Source: Polaribacter sejongensis (GTDB taxonomy: Bacteria; Bacteroidota; Bacteroidia; Flavobacteriales; Flavobacteriaceae). From it: a stretch of 64,000 nucleotides of DNA. Of the stretch, positions 45,458-54,579 are shown piece after piece. The stretch lies in assembly GCF_038024065.1 (NCBI RefSeq), contig NZ_CP150667.1, positions 496,001 through 560,000 on the forward strand. The letters run 5' to 3'. A program made the translations under genes and the position numbers. The notes beneath the pieces are model-generated. The model ran no database searches. It was not told the origin of the DNA and was given only the letters and a program-made list of their open reading frames with translations. Position 1 is the first letter of the stretch. Every line of letters begins with the position of its first letter.

Positions 45458-47011
45458 CTACTTTTGCTTCGGACTATAAACGGCACATGGAATAATAACT
45501 TCTTCTAAAGAAACTCCACCATGTTGATACGTGTTTTTGTAGTATTTAACAAAGTGATTAAAGTTATTTGGGTACGCAAAAAATAGGTCTTCTTTGGCAA
45601 AAATAAACGGACTATTCATAGCTACAGTTGGTAAGAAAATGTCTTTTGGATTTCTTACTGCATAGACATCTTTATCTTCGTAAGAAAGACTTCTACCTGT
45701 TTTATAACGTAAATTGGCACTAATATTTTTATCACCAACTACCTTTGTTGGGTTTTTACAATTGATGGTTCCGTGGTCTGTGGTAATAATTAATTTCTGA
45801 CCTAATTGTTGTGCTTTTTGTATGATTTCGAACAATGGTGAGTTTTTAAACCAGCTTAACGTAAGACTTCTGTATGCCTTATCGTCTCCTGCCAATTCCT
45901 TTATAACCTCCATTTCAGTTTTAGAATGAGACAACATATCTACAAAATTATACACCACAGCTGTTAAGTCGTTTTGTTTGGTTCCGTTATAGTTATCAGC
46001 TAATTCTTTACCGTTTTTTAAGGTGGTTATTTTATAATATTCGTGTGTAATATCTAAACCTAAACGTTTTATTTGTGCCGTTAAGAAATCATTTTCAAAC
46101 AAATTCATTCCGCCTTCATCAGTGTCATTTTTCCAGAAATTTGGATGACGTTTTTCCATTTCAGAAGGCATTAATCCAGAAAATATTGCATTTCTAGCGT
46201 ACTGTGTTGCTGTTGGTAAAATAGAAAAATAAGAATGCTCTTGATCCTTTTTGTAATGATTGTTTATTAAAGGCTCTAAAATTCTATATTGATCGTAACG
46301 TAAATTATCTATTACAACCCATAAAACTCCTTGGTCTTTACTTAATTCTGGCACCACATAGTTTTTAAAAAGTGTGTGAGAAAAAGTAGGTTTATCGTGT
46401 GCTGTTAGAAAATCTTCATAATTTTTTTTGATGAATTTAAAAAACTGACTATTGGCTTCTTGTTTTTGACTTTCTAAAATTCCTAACATTCCAGGGTCGC
46501 TAATATTCTCTAATTCTAGTTCCCAATGCACTAGTTTTTTGTAAAGATCTATCCATTCTTCATAAGAATTTACCATGGCTAAATCCATAGAAATTTTTCT
46601 GAATTCTTGTTGATAGTTAGAAGTGGTTTTTTCTGATATTAAACGAGAATGGTCTAAATTCTTTTTTAAACTTAATAAAATCTGACTAGGGTTTACAGGT
46701 TTTATTAAATAATCTGCAATTTTAGAACCAATTGCTTCTTCCATTATATATTCCTCTTCACTTTTTGTAATCATAACAACAGGCAAATTTGCGTGTATTT
46801 GTTTAATTTCTGCAAGTGTATCTAGTCCTGTTAATCCAGGCATATTTTCATCTAAAAAAACGATATCAAAATTTTGTTCACCTACTAAATCAATAGCATC
46901 TGCACCATTGGTAGAAGTAGTTACTTTATAATTTTTACGTTCCAAAAAAAGAATGTGCGGTTTTAATAACTCTATTTCATCATCTACCCATAAAATTTGT
47001 ATACTGCTCAT
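45458..47011 (-). CDS. porX: PorX-type response regulator with PglZ/alkaline-phosphatase-like domain
   Basis: The first 125 residues form a receiver domain with D10-D11, the phospho-acceptor D54 in VFLDENMPGLTG and the switch K in LIKPVNP. A helical linker and a PglZ/alkaline-phosphatase superfamily domain follow (LPTATQYARNAIFSGLMPSEM cut at its core TATQYARNA, VVIDNLRYDQYR, ITTDHGTINC). This matches PorX of the type IX secretion system, which with the kinase PorY controls T9SS genes and acts as a metal-dependent phosphodiesterase. I chose the ATG at 47011; another ATG at 47026 would add only five residues. tsaE and ald follow. Confidence 0.94.
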   Translation of the reverse strand: MSSIQILWVDDEIELLKPHILFLERKNYKVTTSTNGADAIDLVGEQNFDIVFLDENMPGLTGLDTLAEIKQIHANLPVVMITKSEEEYIMEEAIGSKIADYLIKPVNPSQILLSLKKNLDHSRLISEKTTSNYQQEFRKISMDLAMVNSYEEWIDLYKKLVHWELELENISDPGMLGILESQKQEANSQFFKFIKKNYEDFLTAHDKPTFSHTLFKNYVVPELSKDQGVLWVVIDNLRYDQYRILEPLINNHYKKDQEHSYFSILPTATQYARNAIFSGLMPSEMEKRHPNFWKNDTDEGGMNLFENDFLTAQIKRLGLDITHEYYKITTLKNGKELADNYNGTKQNDLTAVVYNFVDMLSHSKTEMEVIKELAGDDKAYRSLTLSWFKNSPLFEIIQKAQQLGQKLIITTDHGTINCKNPTKVVGDKNISANLRYKTGRSLSYEDKDVYAVRNPKDIFLPTVAMNSPFIFAKEDLFFAYPNNFNHFVKYYKNTYQHGGVSLEEVIIPCAVYSPKQK

Positions 47012-47280
47012 ATTTTTGTTTATCATTTTAACAATTAAGTATAAAAGTAATTAAAAGTTATACTTTTTAGGTTTTAAAAATGATAAAATATTGCCAATTT
47101 TGGGATATCTATTAATAAATGAATTCGTCATTTATTAATAGAAATAAGACTATTAATCTTATTTTATTAGCAAAGTTTCTTTTTTCTAAATATAATTGCT
47201 TTCAGAAAAAACTAAAACTTTAAATTTGCTAGTACGTGGCATTAATTTGTAATTTGCCATAGATTGATAAAAACACTCAT

Positions 47281-48504
47281 TTGAAGAATAAAAAACATAA
47301 TAAATTAAAGATTTTGAACGATCCTATATATGGGTTTATACAAATACCAAATACTTTAGTTTTTGATTTAATAGAACATCGTTATTTTCAACGTTTAAGA
47401 AGAATTGCCCAAATGGGGTTTTCTAACTTGGTATATCCAGGAGCTAATCACACCCGTTTTCATCATGCCATTGGTTGTATGCATTTAATGCAAAAAGCAG
47501 TAAGAGTTTTACGTTTTAAGCAAGTAGAAATTTCTGAAGAAGAAGAAAATGGTTTGTATATAGCAATTTTATTGCACGATATTGGTCATGGAGCTTTCTC
47601 GCATGCTTTAGAGCATAGTATTGTAAATGGCATTTCTCATGAAGAAATTTCATTAAAATTTATGAAAAAGTTAAATGATGAATTTAACGGAAAGTTAGAT
47701 GTAGCCATCGAAATATTTGAAGGAAAATATCCTAGAAAGTTTTTGTGCAAGCTTATATCGAGTCAATTAGATATAGATCGATTAGATTATTTAAAACGTG
47801 ACAGTTTTTACACAGGTGTTACAGAAGGTAATATTTCTTCGGATCGGTTAATTGCTATGATGAATGTAAAGGATGATGAATTGGTTATTGAAGGTAAAGG
47901 GATTTACTCTGTAGAAAACTTTTTAATTGCCAGACGTTTAATGTATTGGCAAGTATATTTACATAAAACAGGTTTGGTAGCAGAAAATATGCTGGTTAAT
48001 GTTTTAAAAAGAGCAAAAGAATTGGCAGATAATGGAGTAGAATTATTTGCAAGTACTTCTTTACGTTATTTTCTATATAAAAAAATATCGCAAGACAATT
48101 TTACTGATGAAACTTTAGAAATGTTTTCTAAACTGGATGATTATGATGTAATGTCTGCCATAAAAGAATGGACAAATCATAGTGATAAAATTTTATCTTT
48201 ATTATCTAAGATGATTGTTGATAGAAAATTGTTGCGTATAGAAATTCAACAAAAGGAGTTTGAAGTTGCAAAATTGAATAAAAAAATAAATAAAGTTTCA
48301 AAAAAATTGGAGCTTTCAGAAAACGAAGTAAAATATTTTGTTTTCACCAAAAAAATCGAAAATCAAGCATATCAGCAAGAAAAACCTATTTTTATTCTGA
48401 ATAAAAAGGGAAAACTAAGAGATATCGCCAAAGCGTCAGATCAATTAAATCTACAAGCGCTTACAAATCCGGTAATAAAATACTTTATTTGTTATCCAAA
48501 ATAG
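47281..48504 (+). CDS. HD-domain phosphohydrolase (SAMHD1/dGTPase-like)
   Basis: The 407-residue protein has an N-terminal HD domain with the metal motif H...HD...D: HHAIGCMHLMQ, LLHDIGHGAFSHALEH and QLDIDRLDYLKRD. The C-terminal half is helical. It belongs to the bacterial HD family related to dNTP triphosphohydrolases; activity could be on dNTPs or another phosphate ester. The start is a TTG at 47281, because the next ATG in frame lies well inside the HD domain (after QRLRRIAQ). The gene is upstream of lpxD, an order often seen in Flavobacteriaceae. Confidence 0.88.
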   Translation: MKNKKHNKLKILNDPIYGFIQIPNTLVFDLIEHRYFQRLRRIAQMGFSNLVYPGANHTRFHHAIGCMHLMQKAVRVLRFKQVEISEEEENGLYIAILLHDIGHGAFSHALEHSIVNGISHEEISLKFMKKLNDEFNGKLDVAIEIFEGKYPRKFLCKLISSQLDIDRLDYLKRDSFYTGVTEGNISSDRLIAMMNVKDDELVIEGKGIYSVENFLIARRLMYWQVYLHKTGLVAENMLVNVLKRAKELADNGVELFASTSLRYFLYKKISQDNFTDETLEMFSKLDDYDVMSAIKEWTNHSDKILSLLSKMIVDRKLLRIEIQQKEFEVAKLNKKINKVSKKLELSENEVKYFVFTKKIENQAYQQEKPIFILNKKGKLRDIAKASDQLNLQALTNPVIKYFICYPK

Positions 48505-48535
48505 AATGAGATTAGCCAAATCACTATAAATTTTA

Positions 48536-48543
48536 TATTTTTG
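48536..48543 (+). promoter_or_regulatory. -7 box directly before lpxD
   Basis: TATTTTTG matches TAnnTTTG and ends 6 bases before the ATG at 48550. The transcript would then begin at or next to the start codon, so lpxD may be leaderless from this promoter. No clear TTTG sits at -33. Confidence 0.5.
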
Positions 48544-48549
48544 CGCTTA

Positions 48550-49593
48550 ATGAAATTTACAGCACAACAAATAGCAGATATTTTAGAAGGTGACATCGTT
48601 GGTAATTCTGATGTAGAAGTTTCTAAATTATCTAAAATAGAAGAAGGAGAAAAAGGTTCACTAACCTTTCTCTCTAACCTAAAATATAAATCTTTTTTAT
48701 ATTCTACAAATGCATCTGTAGTTATTGTTAACAGTACTTTTGTCCCAGAAAAAGAAGTGAATGTAACACTAATAAAAGTAGAAAGTGCTTATGAAGCTTT
48801 TTCTAAAATATTAGCATTTTACAATGAAGTTAAAAATAATAAAATGGGCAGAGAAAATCCTCATTTTATTTCTGATTCGGCAAAAATTGGTGTTAATGAG
48901 TATATTGGTGCCTTCTCTTATATTGGAGAAAATGTGGTTTTAGGAGAAAATGTAAAGGTTTATCCAAATGCTTATATTGGTGATAATTCAATTATTGGTG
49001 ATAATTGCGTTATTTTTTCTGGAGTAAAAATTTATTCTGAAACAATTATAGGTAACAATTGCAAAATTCATTCTGGGTCTGTTATAGGTGGGGATGGATT
49101 TGGTTTTGCACCAGATAAAAACGGAGTATATACTGCAATACCTCAAATAGGTAATGTTATTATAAAGGACAATGTAGATATTGGTTCTGCTTGTACAATT
49201 GATAGAGCCACTATGGGATCTACAATTATACATGAAGGTGTTAAGTTAGACAATCAAATACAAGTAGCCCATAATGTAGAAATTGGGAAAAACACCGTAA
49301 TTGCAGCTCAAACAGGTATTGCAGGTTCCACTAAAATAGGTGAAAATTGTATGATTGGGGGACAAGTAGGTTTTGCAGGTCATATAACAATTGGTAATAA
49401 TGTAAAAATATTAGCCCAAGCAGGTATCTCTAAAAGTTTAAAAGATAATGAGATGGTAAATGGTTCACCTGCATTTAAAATACAAGATTTTAATAAAAGT
49501 TCGGTTTATTTTAGAAATTTACCTAAAATAGCATCGAAAATTAGCAATATAGAAAAAGAGTTGAAGTCTCAAAAACTGATAATAAATGAGTAA
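48550..49593 (+). CDS. lpxD: UDP-3-O-acylglucosamine N-acyltransferase, LpxD
   Basis: LpxD adds the second 3-hydroxyacyl chain, from acyl-ACP, to UDP-GlcN in lipid A synthesis. The protein has the uridine-binding N-terminal domain (about 1-95) and a left-handed beta helix of hexapeptide repeats (GENVVLGENVKVYPNAYIGD and others). The catalytic His is in IQVAHNVEIG. The ATG at 48550 is preferred; the frame is open to a TTG at 48541, but that lies inside a promoter box. It overlaps the next gene, lpxC/fabZ, by 8 bases, so they are translationally coupled. A second LpxD lies at 52500. Confidence 0.94.
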   Translation: MKFTAQQIADILEGDIVGNSDVEVSKLSKIEEGEKGSLTFLSNLKYKSFLYSTNASVVIVNSTFVPEKEVNVTLIKVESAYEAFSKILAFYNEVKNNKMGRENPHFISDSAKIGVNEYIGAFSYIGENVVLGENVKVYPNAYIGDNSIIGDNCVIFSGVKIYSETIIGNNCKIHSGSVIGGDGFGFAPDKNGVYTAIPQIGNVIIKDNVDIGSACTIDRATMGSTIIHEGVKLDNQIQVAHNVEIGKNTVIAAQTGIAGSTKIGENCMIGGQVGFAGHITIGNNVKILAQAGISKSLKDNEMVNGSPAFKIQDFNKSSVYFRNLPKIASKISNIEKELKSQKLIINE

Positions 49594-50977
49594 AAAGCAA
49601 AAGACAATTCAGAAAGAGGTAAGTTTATCTGGCGTAGGTATACACACTGGTAACACTGTAAATATGACTATAAAACCTGCACCTGTTAATCATGGTTTTG
49701 CTTTTAGCAGAATAGATTTAGAGGGAGCGCCAATTATTGAGGCAAAAGCAGAGTATGTTGTAAATACACAAAGAGGAACTAACCTAGAACGCAATGGAGT
49801 TCAAATTCAGACTTCAGAGCATGTTTTGGCTGCTGCTGTCGGTTTAGATATAGACAACCTTTTAATAGAATTAGATTCTTCAGAACCACCAATTATGGAT
49901 GGTTCTTCTAAATATTTTGTAGAAGCATTAGAAAGTGCGGGTATACAAGAGCAAGATGCAGATATAGAAGAATATGTAGTAAAAGAAATTATTTCTTTTA
50001 AGGATGAAGTTACAGGTAGCGAAATTATTTTAATGCCATCAGATGAATACCAAGTGACAACTATGGTAGATTTTGGAACTAAAATATTAGGTACGCAAAA
50101 CGCAAATCTAGAAAAGATTTCTGATTTTAAAACAGAAATTGCAGATGCTAGAACGTTTAGTTTTTTACATGAAATAGAAATGCTTTTAGAGCACGACCTT
50201 ATTAAAGGTGGTGATTTAAACAATGCTATTGTGTATGTAGATAAAGAATTGTCTGCAGCAACCATGGAAAAATTAAAAACTGCATTTAAAAAAGATAATA
50301 TAGCTGTTAAGCCAAACGGTATTTTAGATAACCTTACTTTACATTGGGCTAATGAAGCTGCAAGACATAAGTTATTAGATGTAATTGGAGATTTAGCTTT
50401 AGTTGGTATTAGAATTAGAGGTAAAGTTATTGCTAATAAACCAGGACACTTAATTAATACTTCATTTGCAAAGAAATTAGCAAAAATTATTAAGCAGGAA
50501 AAAAGAAATAACGTTCCTCAATACGATTTGAATTTACCTCCTTTAATGGATATTCATCAGATTATGGATGTGCTACCTCATAGACCTCCATTTTTATTAA
50601 TTGATAGAATTTTAGAGCTTTCTGATACACATGTTGTTGGTATGAAAAATGTAACCATGAACGAAAACTTTTTCGTGGGACATTTTCCAGGATCACCTGT
50701 AATGCCAGGAGTTTTACAAGTTGAAGCAATGGCACAATGTGGTGGAGTTTTAGTTTTACACACGGTTCCGGATCCAGAAAACTATCTAACTTACTTTATG
50801 AAGATGGATAAAGTAAAGTTTAAACAAAAAGTTTTACCTGGAGATACTTTAACATTTAAATGTGAGTTAATTACCCCAATAAGAAGAGGTATTTGCCACA
50901 TGCAAGCGTATGCTTATGCGAACGGAAAAATAGTTGCAGAAGCAGAATTAATGGCTCAAATTGCTAGAAAAAAATAA
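49586..50977 (+). CDS. lpxC/fabZ: Fused LpxC deacetylase / FabZ dehydratase
   Basis: The 463-residue protein joins two enzymes of envelope lipid synthesis. Residues 1-300 are LpxC, the zinc deacetylase that commits lipid A synthesis (SGVGIHTG, the zinc His in SEHVLAAAVGLDIDN, DGSSKYFVEAL and AARHKLLDVIGDLAL). Residues 315-463 are FabZ, which dehydrates 3-hydroxyacyl-ACP (LPHRPPFLLIDRI and HFPGSPVMPGVLQVEAMAQ, with the active His and Glu). Their fusion is characteristic of Bacteroidota. FabZ competes for the 3-hydroxyacyl-ACP used by LpxA and LpxD, so one chain sets both. It lies between lpxD and lpxA. Confidence 0.97.
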   Translation: MSKKQKTIQKEVSLSGVGIHTGNTVNMTIKPAPVNHGFAFSRIDLEGAPIIEAKAEYVVNTQRGTNLERNGVQIQTSEHVLAAAVGLDIDNLLIELDSSEPPIMDGSSKYFVEALESAGIQEQDADIEEYVVKEIISFKDEVTGSEIILMPSDEYQVTTMVDFGTKILGTQNANLEKISDFKTEIADARTFSFLHEIEMLLEHDLIKGGDLNNAIVYVDKELSAATMEKLKTAFKKDNIAVKPNGILDNLTLHWANEAARHKLLDVIGDLALVGIRIRGKVIANKPGHLINTSFAKKLAKIIKQEKRNNVPQYDLNLPPLMDIHQIMDVLPHRPPFLLIDRILELSDTHVVGMKNVTMNENFFVGHFPGSPVMPGVLQVEAMAQCGGVLVLHTVPDPENYLTYFMKMDKVKFKQKVLPGDTLTFKCELITPIRRGICHMQAYAYANGKIVAEAELMAQIARKK

Positions 50978-50980
50978 ACT

Positions 50981-51766
50981 ATGAATCAACCTTTAGCGTA
51001 TGTACATCCGCAAGCAAAAATAGCAAGAAACGTAGTAATAGAACCTTTTACTACCATTCATAATAATGTAACCATTGGTTCTGGAACTTGGATTGGATCT
51101 AACGTAACTATTATGGAAGGTGCTAAGATTGGTGAAAATTGTAGAATTTTTCCAGGAGCAGTAATTTCTGCAATTCCACAAGATTTAAAATTTAATGATG
51201 AAGAAACTACTGTAGAGATTGGTAATAACGTTACTATTAGAGAATGTGTTACTATAAACAGAGGTACTTCAGACAGAATGAAAACCAAAATTGGTGACAA
51301 TTGTTTAATTATGGCGTATTGTCATATAGCACATGATACCTTTGTTGGTGATAATTGTATTTTTTCTAATAATACAACCTTAGCAGGTCATGTTACTATT
51401 GGAGACAATGTTGTTTTAGCAGGTATGGTTGCAGTGCATCAATTTGCATCTATAGGAAATCACTCTTTTGTAACAGGTGGTTCTTTGGTAAGAAAAGATG
51501 TTCCTCCGTTTGTAAAAGCTGCAAGAGAACCGCTTGCTTATGTAGGTATTAATTCTGTAGGATTAAGAAGAAGAGGCTTTTCAACAGAAAAGATAAGAGA
51601 AATTCAGGATATTTATAGGATACTTTTTCAAAGAAATTATAATAATTCACAAGCAATTGATATTATAGAAGCAGAAATGGAAGCAACTCCAGAACGCGAT
51701 GAGATTATTCAATTTATTAAAGAATCTCATAGAGGAATTATGAAAGGTTATTCTAAAGCGAACTAA
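50981..51766 (+). CDS. lpxA: UDP-N-acetylglucosamine acyltransferase, LpxA
   Basis: LpxA starts lipid A synthesis by moving a 3-hydroxyacyl chain from ACP to UDP-GlcNAc. The 261-residue protein is a left-handed beta helix (GSGTWIGSNVTIMEG and repeats) with the catalytic His in MAYCHIAHDTFVGDN and a helical C-terminus (GLRRRGFSTEKIREIQ). It starts 3 bases after lpxC/fabZ. The gene order lpxD-lpxC/fabZ-lpxA makes the first three reactions one unit. Confidence 0.96.
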   Translation: MNQPLAYVHPQAKIARNVVIEPFTTIHNNVTIGSGTWIGSNVTIMEGAKIGENCRIFPGAVISAIPQDLKFNDEETTVEIGNNVTIRECVTINRGTSDRMKTKIGDNCLIMAYCHIAHDTFVGDNCIFSNNTTLAGHVTIGDNVVLAGMVAVHQFASIGNHSFVTGGSLVRKDVPPFVKAAREPLAYVGINSVGLRRRGFSTEKIREIQDIYRILFQRNYNNSQAIDIIEAEMEATPERDEIIQFIKESHRGIMKGYSKAN

Positions 51767-51859
51767 CTTTTTATAGTAAAGTATCGTTTATAAAGCTTAA
51801 AAATAAAATTAACAACTATTGCTTATAGTAAATAACTAAAGGCAAACATCCAATAAAAT

Positions 51860-52426
51860 ATGGCAACAACATCAGATATTAGAAACGGATTGTGTATTAG
51901 ATACAACAACGATATATATAAAATTATAGAATTTTTACATGTTAAACCTGGTAAAGGACCTGCATTTGTAAGAACAAAATTAAAAAGTGTTAGTAACGGT
52001 AAAGTAGTCGATAATACTTTTCCTGCAGGTAGAAAAATTGAAGATGTACGTGTAGAAACTCATAAATTTCAGTTTTTATATCATGATGGTGAATTTTATC
52101 ACTTTATGAATGAAGCAGATTATACACAAATTCGTTTGTTAGAAGCAGCTTTAGATAATCCTGGATTAATGAAGGAAGGAGAAATTGTTACTATTATCAT
52201 CAACTCAGAAGATAATATGCCACTTTCTGTAGATTTACCAGCAAGTGTAATTTTAGAAGTTACCCATGCAGAACCTGGTGTTAAAGGAAACACAGCTACA
52301 AATGCAACAAAACCTGCTACAGTAGAAACAGGAGCATCTGTAAATGTACCATTATTTATAAATGAAGGTGATAAGATTAAGGTAGAAACTACAAAAGGAA
52401 CGTATCAAGAACGTATTAAAGAGTAA
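51860..52426 (+). CDS. efp: Translation elongation factor P
   Basis: EF-P helps ribosomes that stall at proline runs. The 188-residue protein shows the three beta-barrel domains of the family. The loop PGKGPAFVRTKLK carries the lysine that is modified in many bacteria. The segment FLYHDGEFYHFMNEADYTQI is the domain 2 hallmark. It lies 93 bases after lpxA and before a second lpxD gene, a placement often found in Flavobacteriaceae. Confidence 0.97.
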   Translation: MATTSDIRNGLCIRYNNDIYKIIEFLHVKPGKGPAFVRTKLKSVSNGKVVDNTFPAGRKIEDVRVETHKFQFLYHDGEFYHFMNEADYTQIRLLEAALDNPGLMKEGEIVTIIINSEDNMPLSVDLPASVILEVTHAEPGVKGNTATNATKPATVETGASVNVPLFINEGDKIKVETTKGTYQERIKE

Positions 52427-52433
52427 AAAAGTT

Positions 52434-52494
52434 GGCAGTAGGCAGTCTTCAGTAAACAGTATGACTGAAAACTGCCTACTGAAAACTGCCTACT
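52434..52494. repeat. Word-repeat hairpin between efp and the second lpxD
   Basis: GGCAGTAGGCAGTCTTCAGT pairs with ACTGAAAACTGCCTACTG across a ten-base loop, and the right arm repeats ACTGCCTACT. The arms are made of a 12- to 14-base tandem word. It may act as a terminator for efp. Confidence 0.75.
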
Positions 52495-52499
52495 AAATT

Positions 52500-53420
52500 A
52501 TGAAATTCCAAAAACCACAAACGCTTCAGCAAATAGCAACACTAATAGATACTACATTTATTGGTGATGAAAATTTCGAGATTTTAGGAATCAACGAAAT
52601 TCATGTTGTAGAAAAAGGAGATATTGTTTTTGTAGATCATCCTAAGTACTATGACAAGGCGTTAAATTCTGCTGCAACCACAATATTAATCAACAAAAAA
52701 GTTGATTGCCCGGTTGGAAAGGCATTATTAATTTCTGAAGATCCTTTTCGTGATTTTAATAAAATTACAAAATATTTTAATCCTTTTATAGCAGCGAAAG
52801 CAAGTATTTCTGAAACCGCTATTATTGGAGAAAACACAGTAATACAGCCCAATGTATTTATTGGAAACAATGTTTCTATTGGTAAAAACTGTGTAATTCA
52901 TCCTAATGTAACTATCTACGATAATTCAGTTATTGGTAATAATGTTACTATACATGCGAATACGGTTTTAGGAGCAGATGCATTTTATTATAAAAACAGA
53001 CCAGAAGGATTTGATAAATTGATTTCTGGTGGTAGAGTAGTTTTAGAAGATAATGTAGATTTAGGAGCATCTTGTACTATAGATAAAGGTGTTACAGGAG
53101 ATACAACTATTGGAAAAGGTACAAAAATTGACAATCAAGTTCATGTAGGTCATGATACTAAGATTGGAAAAAAATGTTTAATAGCTTCACAAACAGGTAT
53201 TGCTGGTTGTGTAATTATTGAAGATGAAGTAACAATTTGGGGACAAGTTGGTACAAATAGCGGAATTACCATAGGTAAAGGCGCTATAATTCTTGGTCAA
53301 ACAGGAGTTACAAAATCTGTTGCGGGAGGAAAAAGTTATTTCGGAACTCCAGTTTCAGAATCAAGAGAAAAATTAAAAGAAATGGCAGAAATAAAACGTT
53401 TTTTAAAAGATAGAAAGTAA
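52500..53420 (+). CDS. Second LpxD-type N-acyltransferase
   Basis: The 306-residue protein again has an LpxD N-terminal domain (LQQIATLIDTTFIGDENFEI) and a hexapeptide helix. Its catalytic-position His is kept in QVHVGHDTKIGKKC. It is clearly diverged from the lpxD at 48550 and is 40 residues shorter. It may use a different chain length or act on another sugar nucleotide. In Francisella two LpxD enzymes respond to temperature; a similar division here is a hypothesis. The hairpin before it and its distance from lpxA suggest a separate transcript shared with or after efp. Confidence 0.85.
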   Translation: MKFQKPQTLQQIATLIDTTFIGDENFEILGINEIHVVEKGDIVFVDHPKYYDKALNSAATTILINKKVDCPVGKALLISEDPFRDFNKITKYFNPFIAAKASISETAIIGENTVIQPNVFIGNNVSIGKNCVIHPNVTIYDNSVIGNNVTIHANTVLGADAFYYKNRPEGFDKLISGGRVVLEDNVDLGASCTIDKGVTGDTTIGKGTKIDNQVHVGHDTKIGKKCLIASQTGIAGCVIIEDEVTIWGQVGTNSGITIGKGAIILGQTGVTKSVAGGKSYFGTPVSESREKLKEMAEIKRFLKDRK

Positions 53421-53566
53421 TCTTAATTGTTTTTTTTCGAGAATTAAAACTCATAAAAACATTAAGACTATCTTGTTCTAAAAAATAAAGGAGCTTAAAC
53501 ATATAATTATTACTTTTTTATTGATAATAATTTGTTTGAATCCTTTTTTAGAAACTATCAATAAAC

Positions 53567-53574
53567 TATTTTTG
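53567..53574 (+). promoter_or_regulatory. -7 box of sucD
   Basis: TATTTTTG matches TAnnTTTG, 26 bases before the sucD ATG at 53600. TTTT stands about 20 bases upstream in the -33 place. Confidence 0.5.
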
Positions 53575-53599
53575 TGTAACAAAATAAAATATCAAACCA

Positions 53600-54472
53600 A
53601 TGAGTGTTTTAGTAAATAAGAATTCAAAAATTATTGTTCAAGGTTTTACAGGTAGTGAAGGTACTTTTCATGCTGGTCAAATGATTGATTATGGAACGAA
53701 TGTAGTTGGAGGGGTAACTCCAGGAAAAGGAGGTCAAGAGCATTTAGGAAAACCAGTTTTTAATACTGTAAAAGAATCTGTAGATGAAGTAGGAGCTGAT
53801 ACTTCTATTATTTTTGTACCACCAGCATTTGCTGCTGATGCAATTATGGAAGCTGCAGACGCAGGAATTAAAGTGATTATTTGTATTACAGAAGGGATTC
53901 CTACTGCAGATATGGTAAAAGTAAAAGCTTATATTGATGGTAGAGACTGTAGATTAATTGGTCCTAACTGTCCAGGTGTAATTACGCCAGACGAAGCTAA
54001 AGTTGGTATTATGCCAGGTTTTATCTTTAAAAAAGGTAAAGTAGGTATTGTTTCTAAATCAGGAACTTTAACATATGAAGCAGCAGACCAAGTTGTAAAA
54101 CAAGGATACGGAATTACAACTGCAATTGGTATTGGAGGAGATCCAATTATTGGAACTACAACAAAAGAAGCTGTTGAATTATTAATGAATGACCCAGAAA
54201 CAGAAGCAATTGTAATGATTGGTGAAATTGGTGGTAATTTAGAAGCAGAAGCTGCACAATGGATTAAAGCTGATGGAAACAGAAAACCAGTTGTTGGTTT
54301 TATAGCAGGTCAAACTGCACCAGCAGGAAGAACAATGGGGCACGCAGGTGCAATTGTTGGTGGAGCTGATGATACAGCACAAGCAAAAATGAAAATTTTA
54401 GCAGAAAATGGAATTCACGTTGTGAGTTCTCCAGCTAAAATTGGTGAAATGATTGCAAAAGTCTTAAAATAA
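53600..54472 (+). CDS. sucD: Succinate-CoA ligase subunit alpha
   Basis: This citric-acid-cycle enzyme makes succinate, CoA and ATP or GTP from succinyl-CoA. The 290-residue alpha subunit has the CoA-binding Rossmann domain ([17 protein letters not shown] near residue 15), the phosphate loop region [11 protein letters not shown], and the phospho-His in [10 protein letters not shown]. sucC is not adjacent; in Flavobacteriaceae it is usually elsewhere. A promoter and a strong terminator bracket the gene. Confidence 0.97.
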   Translation: MSVLVNKNSKIIVQGFTGSEGTFHAGQMIDYGTNVVGGVTPGKGGQEHLGKPVFNTVKESVDEVGADTSIIFVPPAFAADAIMEAADAGIKVIICITEGIPTADMVKVKAYIDGRDCRLIGPNCPGVITPDEAKVGIMPGFIFKKGKVGIVSKSGTLTYEAADQVVKQGYGITTAIGIGGDPIIGTTTKEAVELLMNDPETEAIVMIGEIGGNLEAEAAQWIKADGNRKPVVGFIAGQTAPAGRTMGHAGAIVGGADDTAQAKMKILAENGIHVVSSPAKIGEMIAKVLK

Positions 54473-54520
54473 TTAGATTTCTATTGAAAAACTGATAAAG
54501 TTTTCTAATAAAATAGCATA

Positions 54521-54556
54521 AAAACTCCGATGAATTTGTAAATTCATCGGAGTTTT
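54521..54556. terminator. Terminator after sucD
   Basis: A 17-bp stem AAAACTCCGATGAATTT / AAATTCATCGGAGTTTT closes around GT and is followed by T residues. Confidence 0.92.
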
Positions 54557-54579
54557 TTATTTCAACCAAAATTAAAATT

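Noticed and set aside
45458..47011. PglZ domain as a sign of a BREX phage-defence system
   Set aside because: It follows a receiver domain with an intact phospho-Asp, there are no brx genes, and the neighbours are tsaE and ald, so it is PorX.
47281..48504. HD-domain protein as a CRISPR or cyclic-nucleotide defence nuclease
   Set aside because: No cas genes, repeats or cyclase lie near it. It sits in front of lpxD in a conserved housekeeping order.
52434..52494. Repeated words as a short CRISPR array
   Set aside because: The units are contiguous and inverted without spacers of constant length, so it is a hairpin of word repeats.
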